Source of the DNA: Hofstenia miamia | Lineage: Eukaryota; Xenacoelomorpha; Acoela; Hofsteniidae | Assembly: GCA_900660155.1 (NCBI GenBank) | Contig: CABFPE010000442.1 | Location: 11,847-36,555, forward strand | DNA: 24,709 bases | Direction: 5' to 3' | Part shown: in pieces, positions 1-9,881 of the stretch | Layout: the number at the start of each line of letters is the position of its first letter | Position numbering within the stretch: the stretch's first letter is position 1 | Notes under the pieces: generated by a model | The model's database searches: none | What the model saw: the letters and a program-made list of their open reading frames with translations, nothing else | What the model was told of the DNA's origin: nothing | Position numbers and translations under genes: made by a program

Positions 1-179
1 GCATCTGTTACATCAAATATGCCTTCTTTGAACCTCTTGAACCAACGTTGACATGTTCATTTATTAAATATGCCTTCACCCATGAGACGCTCCATTTTGT
101 CGGCCGTCTGAGCACCATTCAATCCATCCAAATAACAAAAATACATAATTTTTCGCAGTTCTTCATTTGAGAATTCCAT
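1..179 (-). pseudogene. Mariner transposase N-terminal helix-turn-helix fragment, broken by a stop
   Basis: Mariner transposases bind their terminal repeats through an N-terminal pair of helix-turn-helix motifs and then cut and paste the element at TA sites. This frame begins with ATG at 177-179 and reads MEFSNEELRKIM, later DGLNGAQTADKM, then GEG, and after an in-frame TGA (57-59, codon 41) TCQRWFKRF and EGIFDV. The GEG...TC.RWF.RFK.G.FD.. pattern is the signature of the mariner/SETMAR-type HTH domain (HTH_48). The stop lies where the family often has arginine, consistent with a CGA to TGA change, so the copy is inactive as it stands. The frame is cut by the window edge. Confidence 0.8.
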
Positions 180-289
180 GAGAAATAATAAGCAAGCTAA
201 AAACAAGAACAATGATTGTTTAAATATATCATATCAGAGAAATAACATTTATTAATTACATTTTTGAAAAAAGGTCTACAAAAGCATTT

Positions 290-323
290 CATAAAAAACA
301 ACATTACTTTTTTAACAATCCTA
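290..323 (-). repeat. Candidate mariner 5' terminal inverted repeat
   Basis: Read on the minus strand this begins TATAGGATTGTTAAAAAAGT and continues AATGTTGTTTTTTATG. That resembles the TTAGGT...AAAAGTAATTGC-type ends of mariner elements, preceded by a TA dinucleotide as expected of a TA target. It lies about 110 bp upstream of the transposase ATG, a normal leader length. The partner repeat is outside the window, so the call rests on pattern and position. Confidence 0.55.
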
Positions 324-3300
324 TATAATGGATAAAAACCCCTATTTGTAAACCTAACCTAAGGGCACATCAGAAGTCTCAGCTACTGGCTGCACCACAC
401 TTGTGAGTGGCTGGTCTGAAATGCCTTTAGCCAGATTTGGGGACCACCAGAAAACTACCCCTGTGCTTGAATGTTCAGCTTTCCATTAGTATGCTTAAAT
501 AAACCTGACAAAATAACAATGTAAATGAAGTAGAATTCATTCATCACATTTACATCTATTACTGCATATTTATATAAAATTTTTGTAAACAGTCAAACAA
601 TCATCAAGTACCTGTTAGTTGACCTTGTTGACAATTTTCCTGCTCATTCTTTGTCTGTTGATATTGTAGAATCACAGGGGAGCTCTGATTTCTCCAGTGG
701 TACTAGGGAACTCAATTGATAGGCAGAAGGTTGCAAAGGCTACCATTATAGAGATCAACCTAAATTTCAACAGAAAAACAGAACATTGGTAGTTTGCCAG
801 TTCAATAAAGAAATAAAAAATATTTCTCCAAGAATTATCCTCCAACAGTGACCAATTTTCATGGCATCACACTGAAGCAGTATCTACAAATAGATCCAAG
901 CTCACCAAGGTCTCTAGTTGTTAATTTCTAGCTCAAATAAACCAAATCTCAATTGTTCTTATTTCCTCAGCTCATGTAAACAACAATATTGCATGTAGTT
1001 GCCATGTATTTGTGTACACCAGTGGTATATTATCATCACAGTGTAATTTATTAAGTGCATGTACATATAGAAATAATCAAAGAAAGTTTTTATTTCCCTA
1101 TAACTAATCATAGGCTGCCAACTGGAAGAGAGCATGTTGTTGCCCTAAACACAGCAGAGTAACTCCCAAATTGTCACAGGGAACTTAAGCAATAATTATT
1201 ACAAAATAATCCATTGAAGAATCTAAAAGGGTTGGAGTAATAAATAATTTACAATTGAAGTGAGACTAAATCTATTGTGCATTCACTACAGGTCTCTCAC
1301 ACATTTATAACAATTTGTGAATTATTACCTATTTGGTATTTACAAAACTTGCATTTGAGTTCCATTGCAAAATTATAGAGCAATCACACGTTTATCTCAA
1401 TCAAGGGGACAGATAATTATAAATTTGAATTTCTGTACTTGAAAACTGATAGCAAAAATTCAAGACGTCATAGTGATATAAGCTAATTTAAGGCAGCATT
1501 TAGCACTAATACAAATGACAAATGATTAAAATCAAAAAATGGGGCCCTGAGTGACTCTACAATATTTACACAGCATCAGCATTAATTAGCATACGTGAGA
1601 TTGTTGCTTTTCTTTTTGTCAAACTATTTTCTGATATCATTAATATCAAAACTGCACTATATAAAATTGTACAAACAGTAAAAAAGGATAATAACCATGT
1701 GTTTACATTTGATTAATTATTTATTATATTACTAATCTTAGTTGTTCATATTTTCTTTTTATTTGACCACACACAAGCATATGCCACAGTATGTTGTTGC
1801 CAAAGGCATATCCAATTAGGAATTGCTACAGAATGAGGCTTAAAGCCATTTTTGTTTAGCCTCACAGTAAGTTAGAAAGGTGCAAACTTAAAGGCGCCTT
1901 CTCTAACTAAGAAATGGAGTTCAATGTAAATTAGAAATTATTTTTAGTGATATTAGATTTGTAAATGTATTATCTTAATAAATTTTTCAAAACAGGTCAG
2001 AAAAGCTATGGCAAAAGTAGTTTAGCTAAAGGTCATTCACTTGGCTTTAGTAAAGCAGTCAAAATATAAATCAAAAATTTAAATCAATTGTTAATTAAGT
2101 AAAAAATTGACAATAACAACCTGTAAGTGGCTTTAGATTTTTATTGGATACCAGTAACTGATTAACTTGAAGATTGAAGTTGTGACAATTTATTCTCAAT
2201 AAACTTTTAGTGGAGTTTAGTTCATTCTTTAATCATATTAAATGTATTCAGAGATTATAATCAACTAATGTAGCTAAATATCTGCATTGTGATGGTGGTG
2301 GTGGAATAGCATGATGGTGCTGAAAAAGATCAGTGAATTAACATCTTATTAAACATATTTATCTTCAAATTACTAGATGCTGAATTTGGAATACTCAATT
2401 TACAATGATTGATTATTAACACAAATATTCCTGAATATGAACTTAGATTTATTTTATATGTTGTTTATTGATTAATTTATTATCAATCCAATGCCCATTT
2501 GTTTGACAATGGAGACTTAACTAATCAGTGATTAATGAAGAAGAAATCCTGGATATTTGTTAACTGATATTAAATTAGTATTAAATAACTAATCAAAGAG
2601 ATGAAGTCTGTATTTGAAATATCTAAAGTTTGTTTTCACTCTAATTGTTAATTGATGTTATTTCACACAGTGTAGAATGCATTAACTCAGTGTATTAATT
2701 TGATAATCGCATTAACTGCAAACATCAGAGTGAGAGAGCATCAAAGTGATTCATCAGAAGTGGGGAGTATTGCACTGTTTCAGCATGAGCCATTTGATTC
2801 AGCAGCATTAGTAAATCTGGGGACACATTATAGATATGTTCAGTTACATGCTAAACATACTAACAGTTTAGGGGTCAATTCTACTGATGATTTAGTATTG
2901 ATGAAACCATTATTCTCAAGAGTAGTTGTTTATCTTGTAAATAAACTGGGCCTCAGTGAGAGTACATGATTTCAAACAATATTTTCAACAGTCAAATAAT
3001 ATGAATATCTGAGCATTGAATTTGCTAATGGTAAACAAGAGAAGTGCATCCCTATGATTTTACAAATTCCTGGTTATCCTCAAATAATATACTCAAGTAT
3101 TAACTCAGGGGTGTCATGAAAGAGCTGACTCCTACTGATTGTTGGCAGGCTAAATCTATATTTACAGTGAAATATCTGACAAAAAACTAAATAATAAGCC
3201 AACTGTCAATTACTGCTAAAAAGAAATAAGAAATATGTGATCATGCAATTTATAAGAAATACAACAAATATATAGCAGGAAAAATAACAAATAAATGTTC

Positions 3301-3540
3301 AAAAAATAAGCTACATATTATAAAATATAAAGTGTATTATCCCATTAATATACATTCCTATCTAAAATCTAAATAGAGTTTTAGGCAATTGCAAAACTTA
3401 TGCTGTCAATATTTATAATCAAGACGCATATTTACAATTATTTTGTTGCAATTCTGGATTTTAATTATGTAAGCTATATAGAAAGCTAATTGAAATACAA
3501 CTTAAAAATTACATTTATTCATTCAAATGTATGAATACAG
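324..3540. other. AT-rich region without a recognisable gene
   Basis: No known protein family or structural RNA gene was recognised. Three parts stand out from the AT-rich background. Positions 355-500 are richer in GC, and their minus strand keeps an open stretch of about 45 codons. Positions 612-702 could be an exon on the minus strand, with a donor at its end. Positions 2700-2969 hold an 89-codon frame. A short GTG/GGT run lies near 2291-2303. The rest consists of A/T runs and many stops in all frames. Confidence 0.6.
2700..2969 (+). CDS. Unidentified 89-codon open frame, possibly an exon or gene remnant
   Basis: The frame runs between stops in an otherwise very AT-rich area and has a higher GC content than its surroundings. 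The translation looks protein-like, with REHQSDSSEVGSIALFQHE, TDDLVLMKPLFSRVVVYLV and NKLGLSEST, and no simple-sequence runs. The start here does not look like a standard translation start, and the leading residues may be non-coding. Further open pieces follow on the same strand (around 3014-3090 and 3116-3185), interrupted by stops, as in a decayed gene or exons with introns. There is no signal peptide, membrane segment or motif I can name. The same frame is on the minus strand at 21741-22010. A chance open frame is possible. Confidence 0.3.
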   Translation: MIIALTANIRVREHQSDSSEVGSIALFQHEPFDSAALVNLGTHYRYVQLHAKHTNSLGVNSTDDLVLMKPLFSRVVVYLVNKLGLSEST

Positions 3541-3812
3541 TTCATATCAAAGTGTTCAAAATGCAAGTACATACTATAATTTTCTAAATAATATAACTTA
3601 CATATGATAAAATAATATCAATTTTAATTCATAGTAATATTTTGCATTTTTTTGTTAAATTGCCTTACCAAGTTCATTGCACATGTCATATTTATACATT
3701 GTTGAATAAAAGATTTAATCTTTTTTATTTGCAGTTAAAATAAGGTTTTCATTTAATACTTAATGAATTTGATTATTTTGGTTTATGAATGTTATATTGA
3801 TTTTTGACACTC
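3541..3812 (+). repeat. Diverged direct repeat, copy 1 (left arm)
   Basis: This segment and 4198-4465 align along their length in the same orientation. Both begin TTCATATCAAA, share GATAAAATAA.ATCAA..TTTTAATTCATA.., then AATATTTTGCA, TTTGCA.TTA.AATAAG, TTTATGAA.G.TAT.TTGATTT and end in a ..ACACT-type sequence. The copies differ by many substitutions and small indels, so the duplication is old. No coding potential is seen. The 30-bp sequence missing from the right arm lies inside this copy. Confidence 0.65.
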
Positions 3813-4197
3813 AGCCACTTTGATGGAGACTTGTAATTATAATTGAAAGAATGTCTTAAAATTTTGTTGACACCAGACTAAGGAGAAGTGATGTTCAATC
3901 ATCAACCATATCCAAGTTTCCCGACTATTTTTATTTTTATTAATAACGAAAGAACTTTTGTCGAATGTTTTTACATGAAATGTAAAATGAAATCTGTATT
4001 AATTTCATCATAAAAGGACTGAATGACTTGTAACCTTTTTCCACGTTGACGTTGCAGGCGTAGCGAAATTACTTATAATTATAAATATCCATAATTAATC
4101 ACTTTTCAAGATAGAAAGGTTTCTTCTCCTTCGAACCAAGCTTGCAATGGGCTGTTCTAACGCTAATTTTGAATTTCGTATTATACTTTGGGGGTGG

Positions 4198-4465
4198 TTC
4201 ATATCAAACTGTTTGAAACACAATAAAAGACTTTTTAAATATAATTTACACAAGATAAAATAACATCAACTTTTAATTCATAACAATATTTTGCAATTCA
4301 TATTCGAATTATCTTGCAAATTCATCGCAATTGTTGAATGTATTCATTATTAATGAAAAACGCATAGCGCTTTTGTCATGGTGGTTCAGCTTTCGCATTT
4401 GCAATTAGAATAAGTTATTTATATAAGATTTAAGCTATTTATGAACGCTATGTTGATTTCGAACA
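4198..4465 (+). repeat. Diverged direct repeat, copy 2 (left arm)
   Basis: This is the second member of the pair with 3541-3812, about 657 bp away start to start. It has a higher GC content in its middle (GCATAGCGCTTTTGTCATGG), which the first copy lacks. It could be an old tandem duplication or two insertions of a short non-coding element. No terminal repeats or target duplications are evident. Confidence 0.65.
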
Positions 4466-4710
4466 CTTTGAATGACACCCTTCAGGGCTAGTCTAATTGC
4501 CATAACTAAATATTCTCAAAATCTTTTTCACATTTTGCTGCATTTGAGGGAAAAATTTTTAAAAAGGTGCATGCTTAGAACACTAATATAGAGAAAAAAT
4601 TCACTAAAATGCATAAGTCTAAGAATAATAGACATAGAAATATATTTTAAATAATTAACTAAATTCGTAACACGTGATATATTTCATCACGATATCATGT
4701 TAAGCTAAGA
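4466..4710. other. AT-rich spacer before retrotransposon A2
   Basis: No gene or repeat was recognised. The sequence is AT-rich with stops in all frames and borders the 3' end of the A2 retrotransposon. Confidence 0.5.
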
Positions 4711-4739
4711 AGGAATAATAATGAAAGAATTTATTGCGT

Positions 4740-5561
4740 TAGTAAAACAACGCACAAGAACAAAGGCCTGGTAATACTACAAAATAAGGCGACAAGTATG
4801 AGCGGCAAACTGAACAAAGACACTTCAAATGGCAGCTACACTGGAGATCAAAATTGTAGGTGTCAAAAGAGCGCTGAACTAAGAAGTTAAAAAGATGATG
4901 TGAAATGCGACAGTGACGATGATATGCCGACATCCGAGTTTATCAGAATGAAGTTCACTGCTTTGGTAGTCCTATAGGAGAAGAACCTGTCAATTTTGAA
5001 TTTTCTTGATTTCTTAATAGCTATGAAATCATGTTGCCAGCATGTTCAAAACACCTTTACACAATAGAAGGCAGAGAACAGTAACTCAGTTTTCTTGTGG
5101 AACATTTGTAAATTAAAAGGACGTCGTTAAAAATAAGTTGGTAAGAGATAGGCAAGGAGTTTGTGATTCGAAGCTGCTGATTGTAGGATTTTACACCGGT
5201 AACCCAGGATAAAGATATCTGGTTAAAGGTTTCAGTTTTCTCAAAATAGGGGTAGACGGGTCCCAACGCGGAGACGCATAGAATAAAATTGATTTGACGC
5301 ATGTAAAATAATGGAGAGTTTCAGGGCATATACCAACTGGAAGTGCACATTGCGCTTGATGAAAAACAACGCATGCATGCAGGCAGACATTTTAGAGGTT
5401 AGGTGTGCATATCAGTTCAGTTTGTTAGATACAATAATTTCTAGATCTTTGACACTGGAAACCGCCGGTATCATGTTCGAGATGCAGATTTCAGCGGGAA
5501 ACGAGTTGAACACAATGTATTCACACTTAGTTTCTTTTAATTGCAATCCATTCAACACGGT
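4740..5561 (-). pseudogene. C-terminal region of the A2 polyprotein, frameshifted
   Basis: The reading continues after the RT stop with NGLQLKETKCEYIVFNS and SSVKDLEIIVSNKLN, then a stop where the family normally has tryptophan, then YAHLTSKMSACMHALFFIKR. A shift near 5245 moves the frame to one containing SLPISYQLIFNDVLLIYKC, and a later piece reads RFFSYRTTKAVNFILINS. These match the thumb and C-terminal pattern of CR1/Jockey polyproteins (VKDLGI...; R..FF..R....WN.LP), by my recollection of the family. The 64-codon frame at 4739-4933 covers the last part. Several stops show it is dead. Confidence 0.7.
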
Positions 5562-6439
5562 TCATCGGCAAAAGCGGCTGATATCAGATGTCAAGGCGGA
5601 GGTACTCGAGGAACTCAAAATCTTAGTATCGTCAGCGAACAGAAAACTTTCATAATCAATAGTGCGGTTAGGCAAGTCATCAATAAATAGTATAAACAGC
5701 AACGGTCCCAGAACACTGCCCTGCGGATCGCCACTAGTAACATTGACGCTACTAGAAAGAGTTAAATCAACACGGACATGTTGTGTGCGATTTGTCAAGT
5801 ATGAGGCAAACAGGTCAATAAAATCTTGGTCATAGCCGAATTTAATGAGCTTGAACAGGAGGTAGTCATGACGGACTTTGTCGAATGCTTTCGCAAAGTC
5901 AAAGTAAACTTCAGCACGCGAGTAACTGGTGTCAAAGTTGGGATATATCTTGTCCACGTACAGAAGAAGCTGTGTGACAGTGGAGCGTTTCCTTCTGAAG
6001 CCATGTTGGCAATTGCTCAGCTTAGGTTTGACTTTTGGGTAGACAAAGTTGAGGATTACTCGTTCAAGTACAAGCGAAAGCTGCGATAATAAGTTTATGG
6101 GACGGTAATTTCGTAAATTTTTAGGAGATCCCGACTGTAGCAACGGAGTTACAAAAGCACACTTCCAACTAGAATGCCATGCACAGCTACTGAGTATTGA
6201 TATGAACAAGAAGTAATTGAGCAGCGCAAGAATATCATGTCATTTCCTGTAAACAAATCCAGGGACCGGGTCATTAGACGTTGATTTCTTGCACTTTGAC
6301 AATAGAGTCGATACTTCGACAGGGTTAATTGGTAAATAAGTGAGCATGATATCTCCGTTTGACATAGCACGAGGAAAACCATGATGTATAGTACCATCTG
6401 CACAAAACACAAATGAAAAGTACTTGCTAAACAGGTTAG
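5562..6439 (-). pseudogene. Non-LTR reverse transcriptase of copy A2
   Basis: The enzyme copies element RNA into DNA at a nicked target. One frame runs for about 290 codons, with a single in-frame TGA near 6240-6242 (where A1 has TGC). Upstream of that stop are the linker motifs ANLFSKYFSFVF and STLLSKCKKSTSNDPVPGF. The uninterrupted 215 codons from 6209 contain NYRPINLL (residues 34-41), QHGFRRKRST (68-77), DFAKAFDKVRH (104-114, first catalytic Asp), SGDPQGSVLGP (159-169) and FADD (191-194, catalytic Asp pair). The usual SGVPQGS reads SGDPQGS here, while A1 keeps the valine. The frame ends at a TGA (5562-5564), but homologous sequence continues in frame beyond it. The best-preserved coding remnant in the window, but broken. 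Confidence 0.85.
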
Positions 6440-6575
6440 CTACTGATTCAATGCGAAAATTTTTCCATTATTTACTCTTTCAAAAATACCTTGCACTGTT
6501 CCTCCAATAATTCTTCTATTTTAGAAGTCACTTTTTAATGTGATTCAAAGCATATTGTTCTAAGTTTTCTTGCCC

Positions 6576-7200
6576 ATTCATATTGATCATCTCGCCAATG
6601 CTCACAGTCTTGTCTCATTAAACCGTCGTCTCAATTTTTACAACTTCTTGCAATCTCCTGTCGACTTAATTTTTATTACTGAAACCTGGCTTGATCCTTC
6701 TGTTGCTGACAGTTGTTTTTCCTAACTCCACACTCTAATGGTCGCCATGGTGGTGTTCTCATCGCCTCACGTCGCCCTAACTTTGACATCCACCCCTCTC
6801 CTTTGAGTTTTTTCCTTTGATTTCTGTTGCGGCTGTACTGTTGTTCTCAGTGATAACATTGTTTCTTTTCTCTGTGTTTACAACTCTCCTTCCAACAGTC
6901 CTTTTCATATTCCCCTTGCTGATTTTTCATCCATGCTTGAGTACTCTCATGATCAGTCTATCACTCTCTCTCTCTCTTGTCAACTTGGATTTCCCACTCC
7001 TCATATCCTCATTTGTGGTGACTTCAACCTCCCTAATGTTTGCTGGAATGCACTTAACTCTAATGACGCCTATGAATCCGCTGTGGTCCCCGTTCTGATT
7101 AAACTGTCTGAACAACTTGTATGTTCGCGTTACTTCAACCTGTTTGTTAATTCTATTACCCCATCTGCTTGTCCAGCGGCTCCTCAATATACTTGATCTA
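6576..7200 (+). pseudogene. Endonuclease (EEP/APE-like) domain of element B, broken
   Basis: This domain nicks the target DNA to prime reverse transcription. Visible motifs are HIDHLANAHSLVSLNRRLNF near the start, FITETWLDPSVADS (about 6672-6713; TETWL carries the catalytic Glu of this family) and ILICGDFNLPNVCW (about 7005-7046; the GD.N motif). Several frameshifts and stops separate the pieces. Downstream of LIKLS the left arm reads EQLVCSRYFNLFVNS where the right arm has DHSFVHFNLFVNS, so part of the C-terminal endonuclease, normally ending in an SDH motif, is deleted or rearranged. A TGA follows PQYT (7195-7197); the right arm has CGA there. Confidence 0.72.
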
Positions 7201-7921
7201 ACAGTGACTTTGCATCTCTAAATGCTGCTCTTTCTTAATTACCCATTTTTAATGACTCATTCTCTGCTGATGACTAGGTACATTTTCCTTCATCAAGTTA
7301 TTTCATCCTTTGTTCCTCGTCATCAGAAAAAGCGTATTTCTCTCACTTTCTATTTTTCATCATTTACTGTACACTTCTTGAATAGTCTCGAATCTTTCAA
7401 GTGCAGTTCCAGTTCTTCCGATTTTTCAAAGCTCTCTTCTCTCACAGAAGACGTCATCAACAGAAGATTCAACTCGACAAAATCTCTCTGCTGTCCAGCT
7501 TCTCGTCTGGATCTCTTCAAGACTCTTATTCTTTCTTGCGGTTCTCCAGCTTAAAATGAAATCATCTTTTGCTCACTCGGATCTGGAAAAAGCTGAGCTT
7601 TTTAATGCCTATTTTGCCTCTGAATTTTTCTGATCCTGTCTCTCTCTCTCTGCCCTGGTCCGCCTGCCACCTCCCCGGTGATTCGCCTATGTGACACGTC
7701 TTCAAAGCCCATGATATTTCCCTCATGCTTAAGTCCCCCAAGTTGTCTGGTCCTTGCTATCCTGACGGCGTCCCATCCTTTGTCATTCATGAAACCTCTT
7801 CAACTTTTCCATCCTCTTAAGGCACCTCTTCTCCTACATTTGCTCCTCTAAGTGTTTTCCGCCTTTCTGGAAAACATCTTGGATCTCTCCGCTGTTAAAA
7901 TCCAATTAGCCTCCCCCCTCT
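7201..7921 (+). pseudogene. Linker between endonuclease and reverse transcriptase of element B
   Basis: The region between the two enzymatic domains shows typical linker pieces in shifting frames: PRHQKKRIS near 7314, SDLEKAELFNAYFASEF near 7578-7627, and KLSGPCYPDGVPSFVIHE near 7740-7793. The last corresponds to the ..A.GPD.IP... segment that precedes the reverse transcriptase in these elements. Multiple frameshifts are present. The part up to about 7290 differs between the two arms. Confidence 0.6.
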
Positions 7922-8757
7922 GAAGTAACTTCTTATCGTCCAATAGCTATTCTTTCTCGGCTGTCAATCATCTTTGAGAGCCTTGTCTCTCGTTACGTTT
8001 TCTCTAAAATTCGTCACCTATTCTCACGGTAAGTTTCCGGGTCGTTGTACAATCACTCTTCACTTGCTCACTTTGACTGAAAACTGCTATTTCCAGTCTG
8101 ATCGTAATGATTCTGCTTGCATTATCATTCTTGATATTTCTAAAGCCTTCGATCGACTCCCTCATTCTATTCTTCTTGACAAATTCAGTTTATTTGGGTT
8201 CGATGCTGATTTCATAGAAGGCTTCTAGTCTTACCTGTCAAATCGTCATCAGTGTGTCAAAATCAACTCGTCTATTTCTTCTTCTGCTCTTGTCTCTAGT
8301 GATGCTCCTCAAGGTTCTGTGTTTGCGGTTCTCTTCTTCCTCATTGCTATCAACGGCCTCCCTCAATCTGTCCTCGACTCATCCTGTCTACTGTACGTCG
8401 ATGACACTGCAGTTTTCAACTTTGGTTGTTCTTTTGCCTCCAATATTACCTGATCTTGAGTTTTTGGGTACTTGGTCTTCTGTTAACCATCTTAATTTTA
8501 GGTCAATCAAGACATGTGGAATTTCCTTTTCTATATCTGCGTCTTCTGATCTGCCTCTCACTGTGAACATTTCTCCTCATCATACTCATCTTGGAGTTCA
8601 ACTTGCTACTAACTTAAATTGGTCTGGTCATGTGTCCTTTCGTCTCCACAAAGCTAATTCCTCGCTATTTGCCCTTTTCCGTAATTTTCCTTTTAATACC
8701 TCGTCCGATATGAAACTCTCTTTGTTCCATTCCTCGTGCCATTCTTCTCTATGCTAA
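7922..8757 (+). pseudogene. Reverse transcriptase of element B, broken
   Basis: Motifs in order: VTSYRPIAILSRLSIIFESL (about 7922-7981); then, after a frameshift, PGRCTITLHLLTLTENC; LDISKAFDRLPHSILLDKF (about 8131-8187, first catalytic Asp); a stop at 8226-8228; SYLSNRHQCVKI; DAPQGSVF (about 8302-8325); and YVDDTAVF (about 8396-8419, catalytic Asp pair). After another frameshift the C-terminal part reads HTHLGVQLATNLNWSGHVSF and LHKANSSLFALFRNFPF, up to 8757. The APQGSV and YVDD blocks are clear non-LTR reverse transcriptase signatures. The stop and shifts make it inactive. Confidence 0.82.
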
Positions 8758-8957
8758 TTACATCTTGACTTTCAACCCTCCAACAACCATTGATTTCTTT
8801 TCCCCGCCGCCAGCTTCAAGAAATGTTTGATGTCATTCCTCTTTGCTGAACCCTTCTCCAACTTCGCTTACTCTTCCATCTACTCCTACTTTATCTCCTG
8901 TGACTTGTTTTTATATTTTTGTATTGTCTGCCTTCAGCGGCTAAATATAGTCATTCA

Positions 8958-8977
8958 TTATTATTATTATTATTATA
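8958..8977 (+). repeat. ATT microsatellite, 3' tail of element B
   Basis: About six ATT units follow TCATTC at the end of B and stop exactly where A1 sequence starts. Short tandem 3' tails mark the insertion end of many non-LTR elements. The A family ends in a shorter TTCATTATTATT. Confidence 0.8.
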
Positions 8978-9541
8978 AACAGTATAAACAGCAACGGCCC
9001 CAAAACACTGCCCTGGGGAACGCCACTAGTAACATTGACGCTACTAGAAAGAGTTAAATCAACACGGACATGTTGTGTGCGATTTGTCAAGTATGAGGCA
9101 AACAGTTTGGAATATATCTTGTCCGAGTACAGAAGCTGTGTGACAGTGGAGCGTTTTCTTCTAAAGCCATGTTGGTCATTGCTCAGCTTAGGTTTGACTT
9201 TGAGATGACAAAGCACAAACGACAGCTGCGGTAATAAGCTTATGGGATGGTAATTTCGTACATTTTTAGGAGAGCCGACTTTAACACCGGAGTTACAAAA
9301 GCACACTTCCAACTAGAAGCCATGCACAGCTACTGAGTATCGATGTGAACAAGAAGCAAGTGAGCGGCGCAAGAATATTATGGCATTTCCTGTAAACAAA
9401 TCCAGGGAGCAGGTCATTAGACGTTGATTTCTTGCACTTTGACAATACAGTCGATACTTCGACAGTGTTATTGCATGATATCTGCATTTGGCATAGCACG
9501 AAGAAAAGCATCATGCATAGTAACCATCTGCACAAAACACA
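8978..9541 (-). pseudogene. Reverse transcriptase of copy A1 with an in-frame deletion
   Basis: It matches A2 through KNVRNYHPISLLPQLSFVL, KPKLSNDQHGFRRKRST and ASYLTNRTQHVRVDL to SGVPQGSVLGPLLFILFI. It then ends at the ATT tail of B, so the FADD block is absent. Between DKIYSK and LFASYLT it lacks about 42 codons present in A2 without losing frame. The missing piece includes the DFAKAFD block with the first catalytic aspartate. Another short deletion removes the segment around LERVILNFVYP. The reverse transcriptase cannot be functional. The upstream part (about 9290-9541) carries the STVLSKCKKSTSNDLLPGFVY linker in another frame. Confidence 0.8.
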
Positions 9542-9601
9542 GTAGAAAAGTTTTTGTTAAACAGGTTAGCTACTGATTGAGATACGCTAGTGCACAACTC
9601 A

Positions 9602-9826
9602 TCAAACTGAACTGATCAGGGAAGCGGTGGATGAGGAAATTTCACGAAACAAGACGATTTTGTCTAACTCAACTGACTGCTCAAAATCTTTCTTCAGTGC
9701 AGCCAAACGTGCAGATTCTCTACACTTACGTTTCATCGTCCTGATTTTGTTCACAAAAATGAATAGAATGAGACGAGTAGTAGTAGGGGAATTCAAGTCT
9801 GCGTTTTGTCTTGTTACAAGATGCAT
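9602..9826 (-). pseudogene. Linker segment of copy A1
   Basis: This 74-codon open piece contains RLAALKKDFEQSVELDKIVLF. It sits between the endonuclease and the reverse transcriptase, where the A polyprotein has a basic, helical linker. It begins shortly after the endonuclease stop and is separated from the RT part by stops and a frameshift. The assignment rests on position only. Confidence 0.5.
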
Positions 9827-9881
9827 TTAGTGCATTAGCAATGTGCGACTAGACTAAATCCAGAAAATTGGAGGGATAGTT

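Larger units (their letters stand above)
1..323 (-). mobile_element. 5' end of a mariner element, reading out of the window
   Basis: On the minus strand there is a terminal-repeat-like sequence (290-323), a short AT-rich leader, and the start of a mariner transposase from 179 toward position 1, where the window ends. Only about the first 60 transposase codons are visible. The DD(D/E) catalytic domain and the second terminal repeat would lie outside the window. The mirror copy is at 24387-24709. Confidence 0.75.
4711..6460 (-). mobile_element. Non-LTR retrotransposon family A, copy A2 (5'-truncated, degenerate)
   Basis: On the minus strand this holds the linker after the endonuclease, the reverse transcriptase, the C-terminal region and a 3' end that finishes TTCATTATTATTCC near 4711-4725. 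There is no LTR, and the reverse transcriptase has the motif order of the CR1/Jockey superfamily. The 5' part (endonuclease) is absent: recognisable A sequence begins near 6460, next to element B. 5' truncation is usual for elements copied by target-primed reverse transcription, though here the break coincides with another element. It shares roughly 90% identity by eye with A1 (8978-10950) where they overlap. Confidence 0.85.
6575..8977 (+). mobile_element. Non-LTR retrotransposon family B (degenerate), between two A copies
   Basis: On the plus strand the order is endonuclease, linker, reverse transcriptase, and a 3' end with an ATT microsatellite tail (about 8957-8976). The first recognisable coding is near 6575. 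The exact 5' boundary with A2 lies somewhere in 6460-6575. B differs in sequence from A but has the same domain order, also CR1/Jockey-like. Its plus strand is strikingly pyrimidine-rich. It is in the opposite orientation to both A copies, and its tail abuts A1 at 8978. Confidence 0.82.

Noticed and set aside
355..363. AACCTAACC, resembling TTAGG-type telomere repeats
   Set aside because: Only two adjacent units are present, with no array, so it is chance or part of another sequence.
5311..5655. 114-codon plus-strand frame, and its mirror at 19052-19396
   Set aside because: It is antisense to the C-terminal part of the A2 polyprotein, where the other strand has family motifs.
6927..7187. 86-codon minus-strand frame in element B
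   Set aside because: It lies opposite the endonuclease motifs of B, and its composition reflects the purine-rich complement.
8827..9057. 76-codon plus-strand frame with a run of tyrosines
   Set aside because: It crosses the B tail into A1 and the tyrosines come from the ATT microsatellite.
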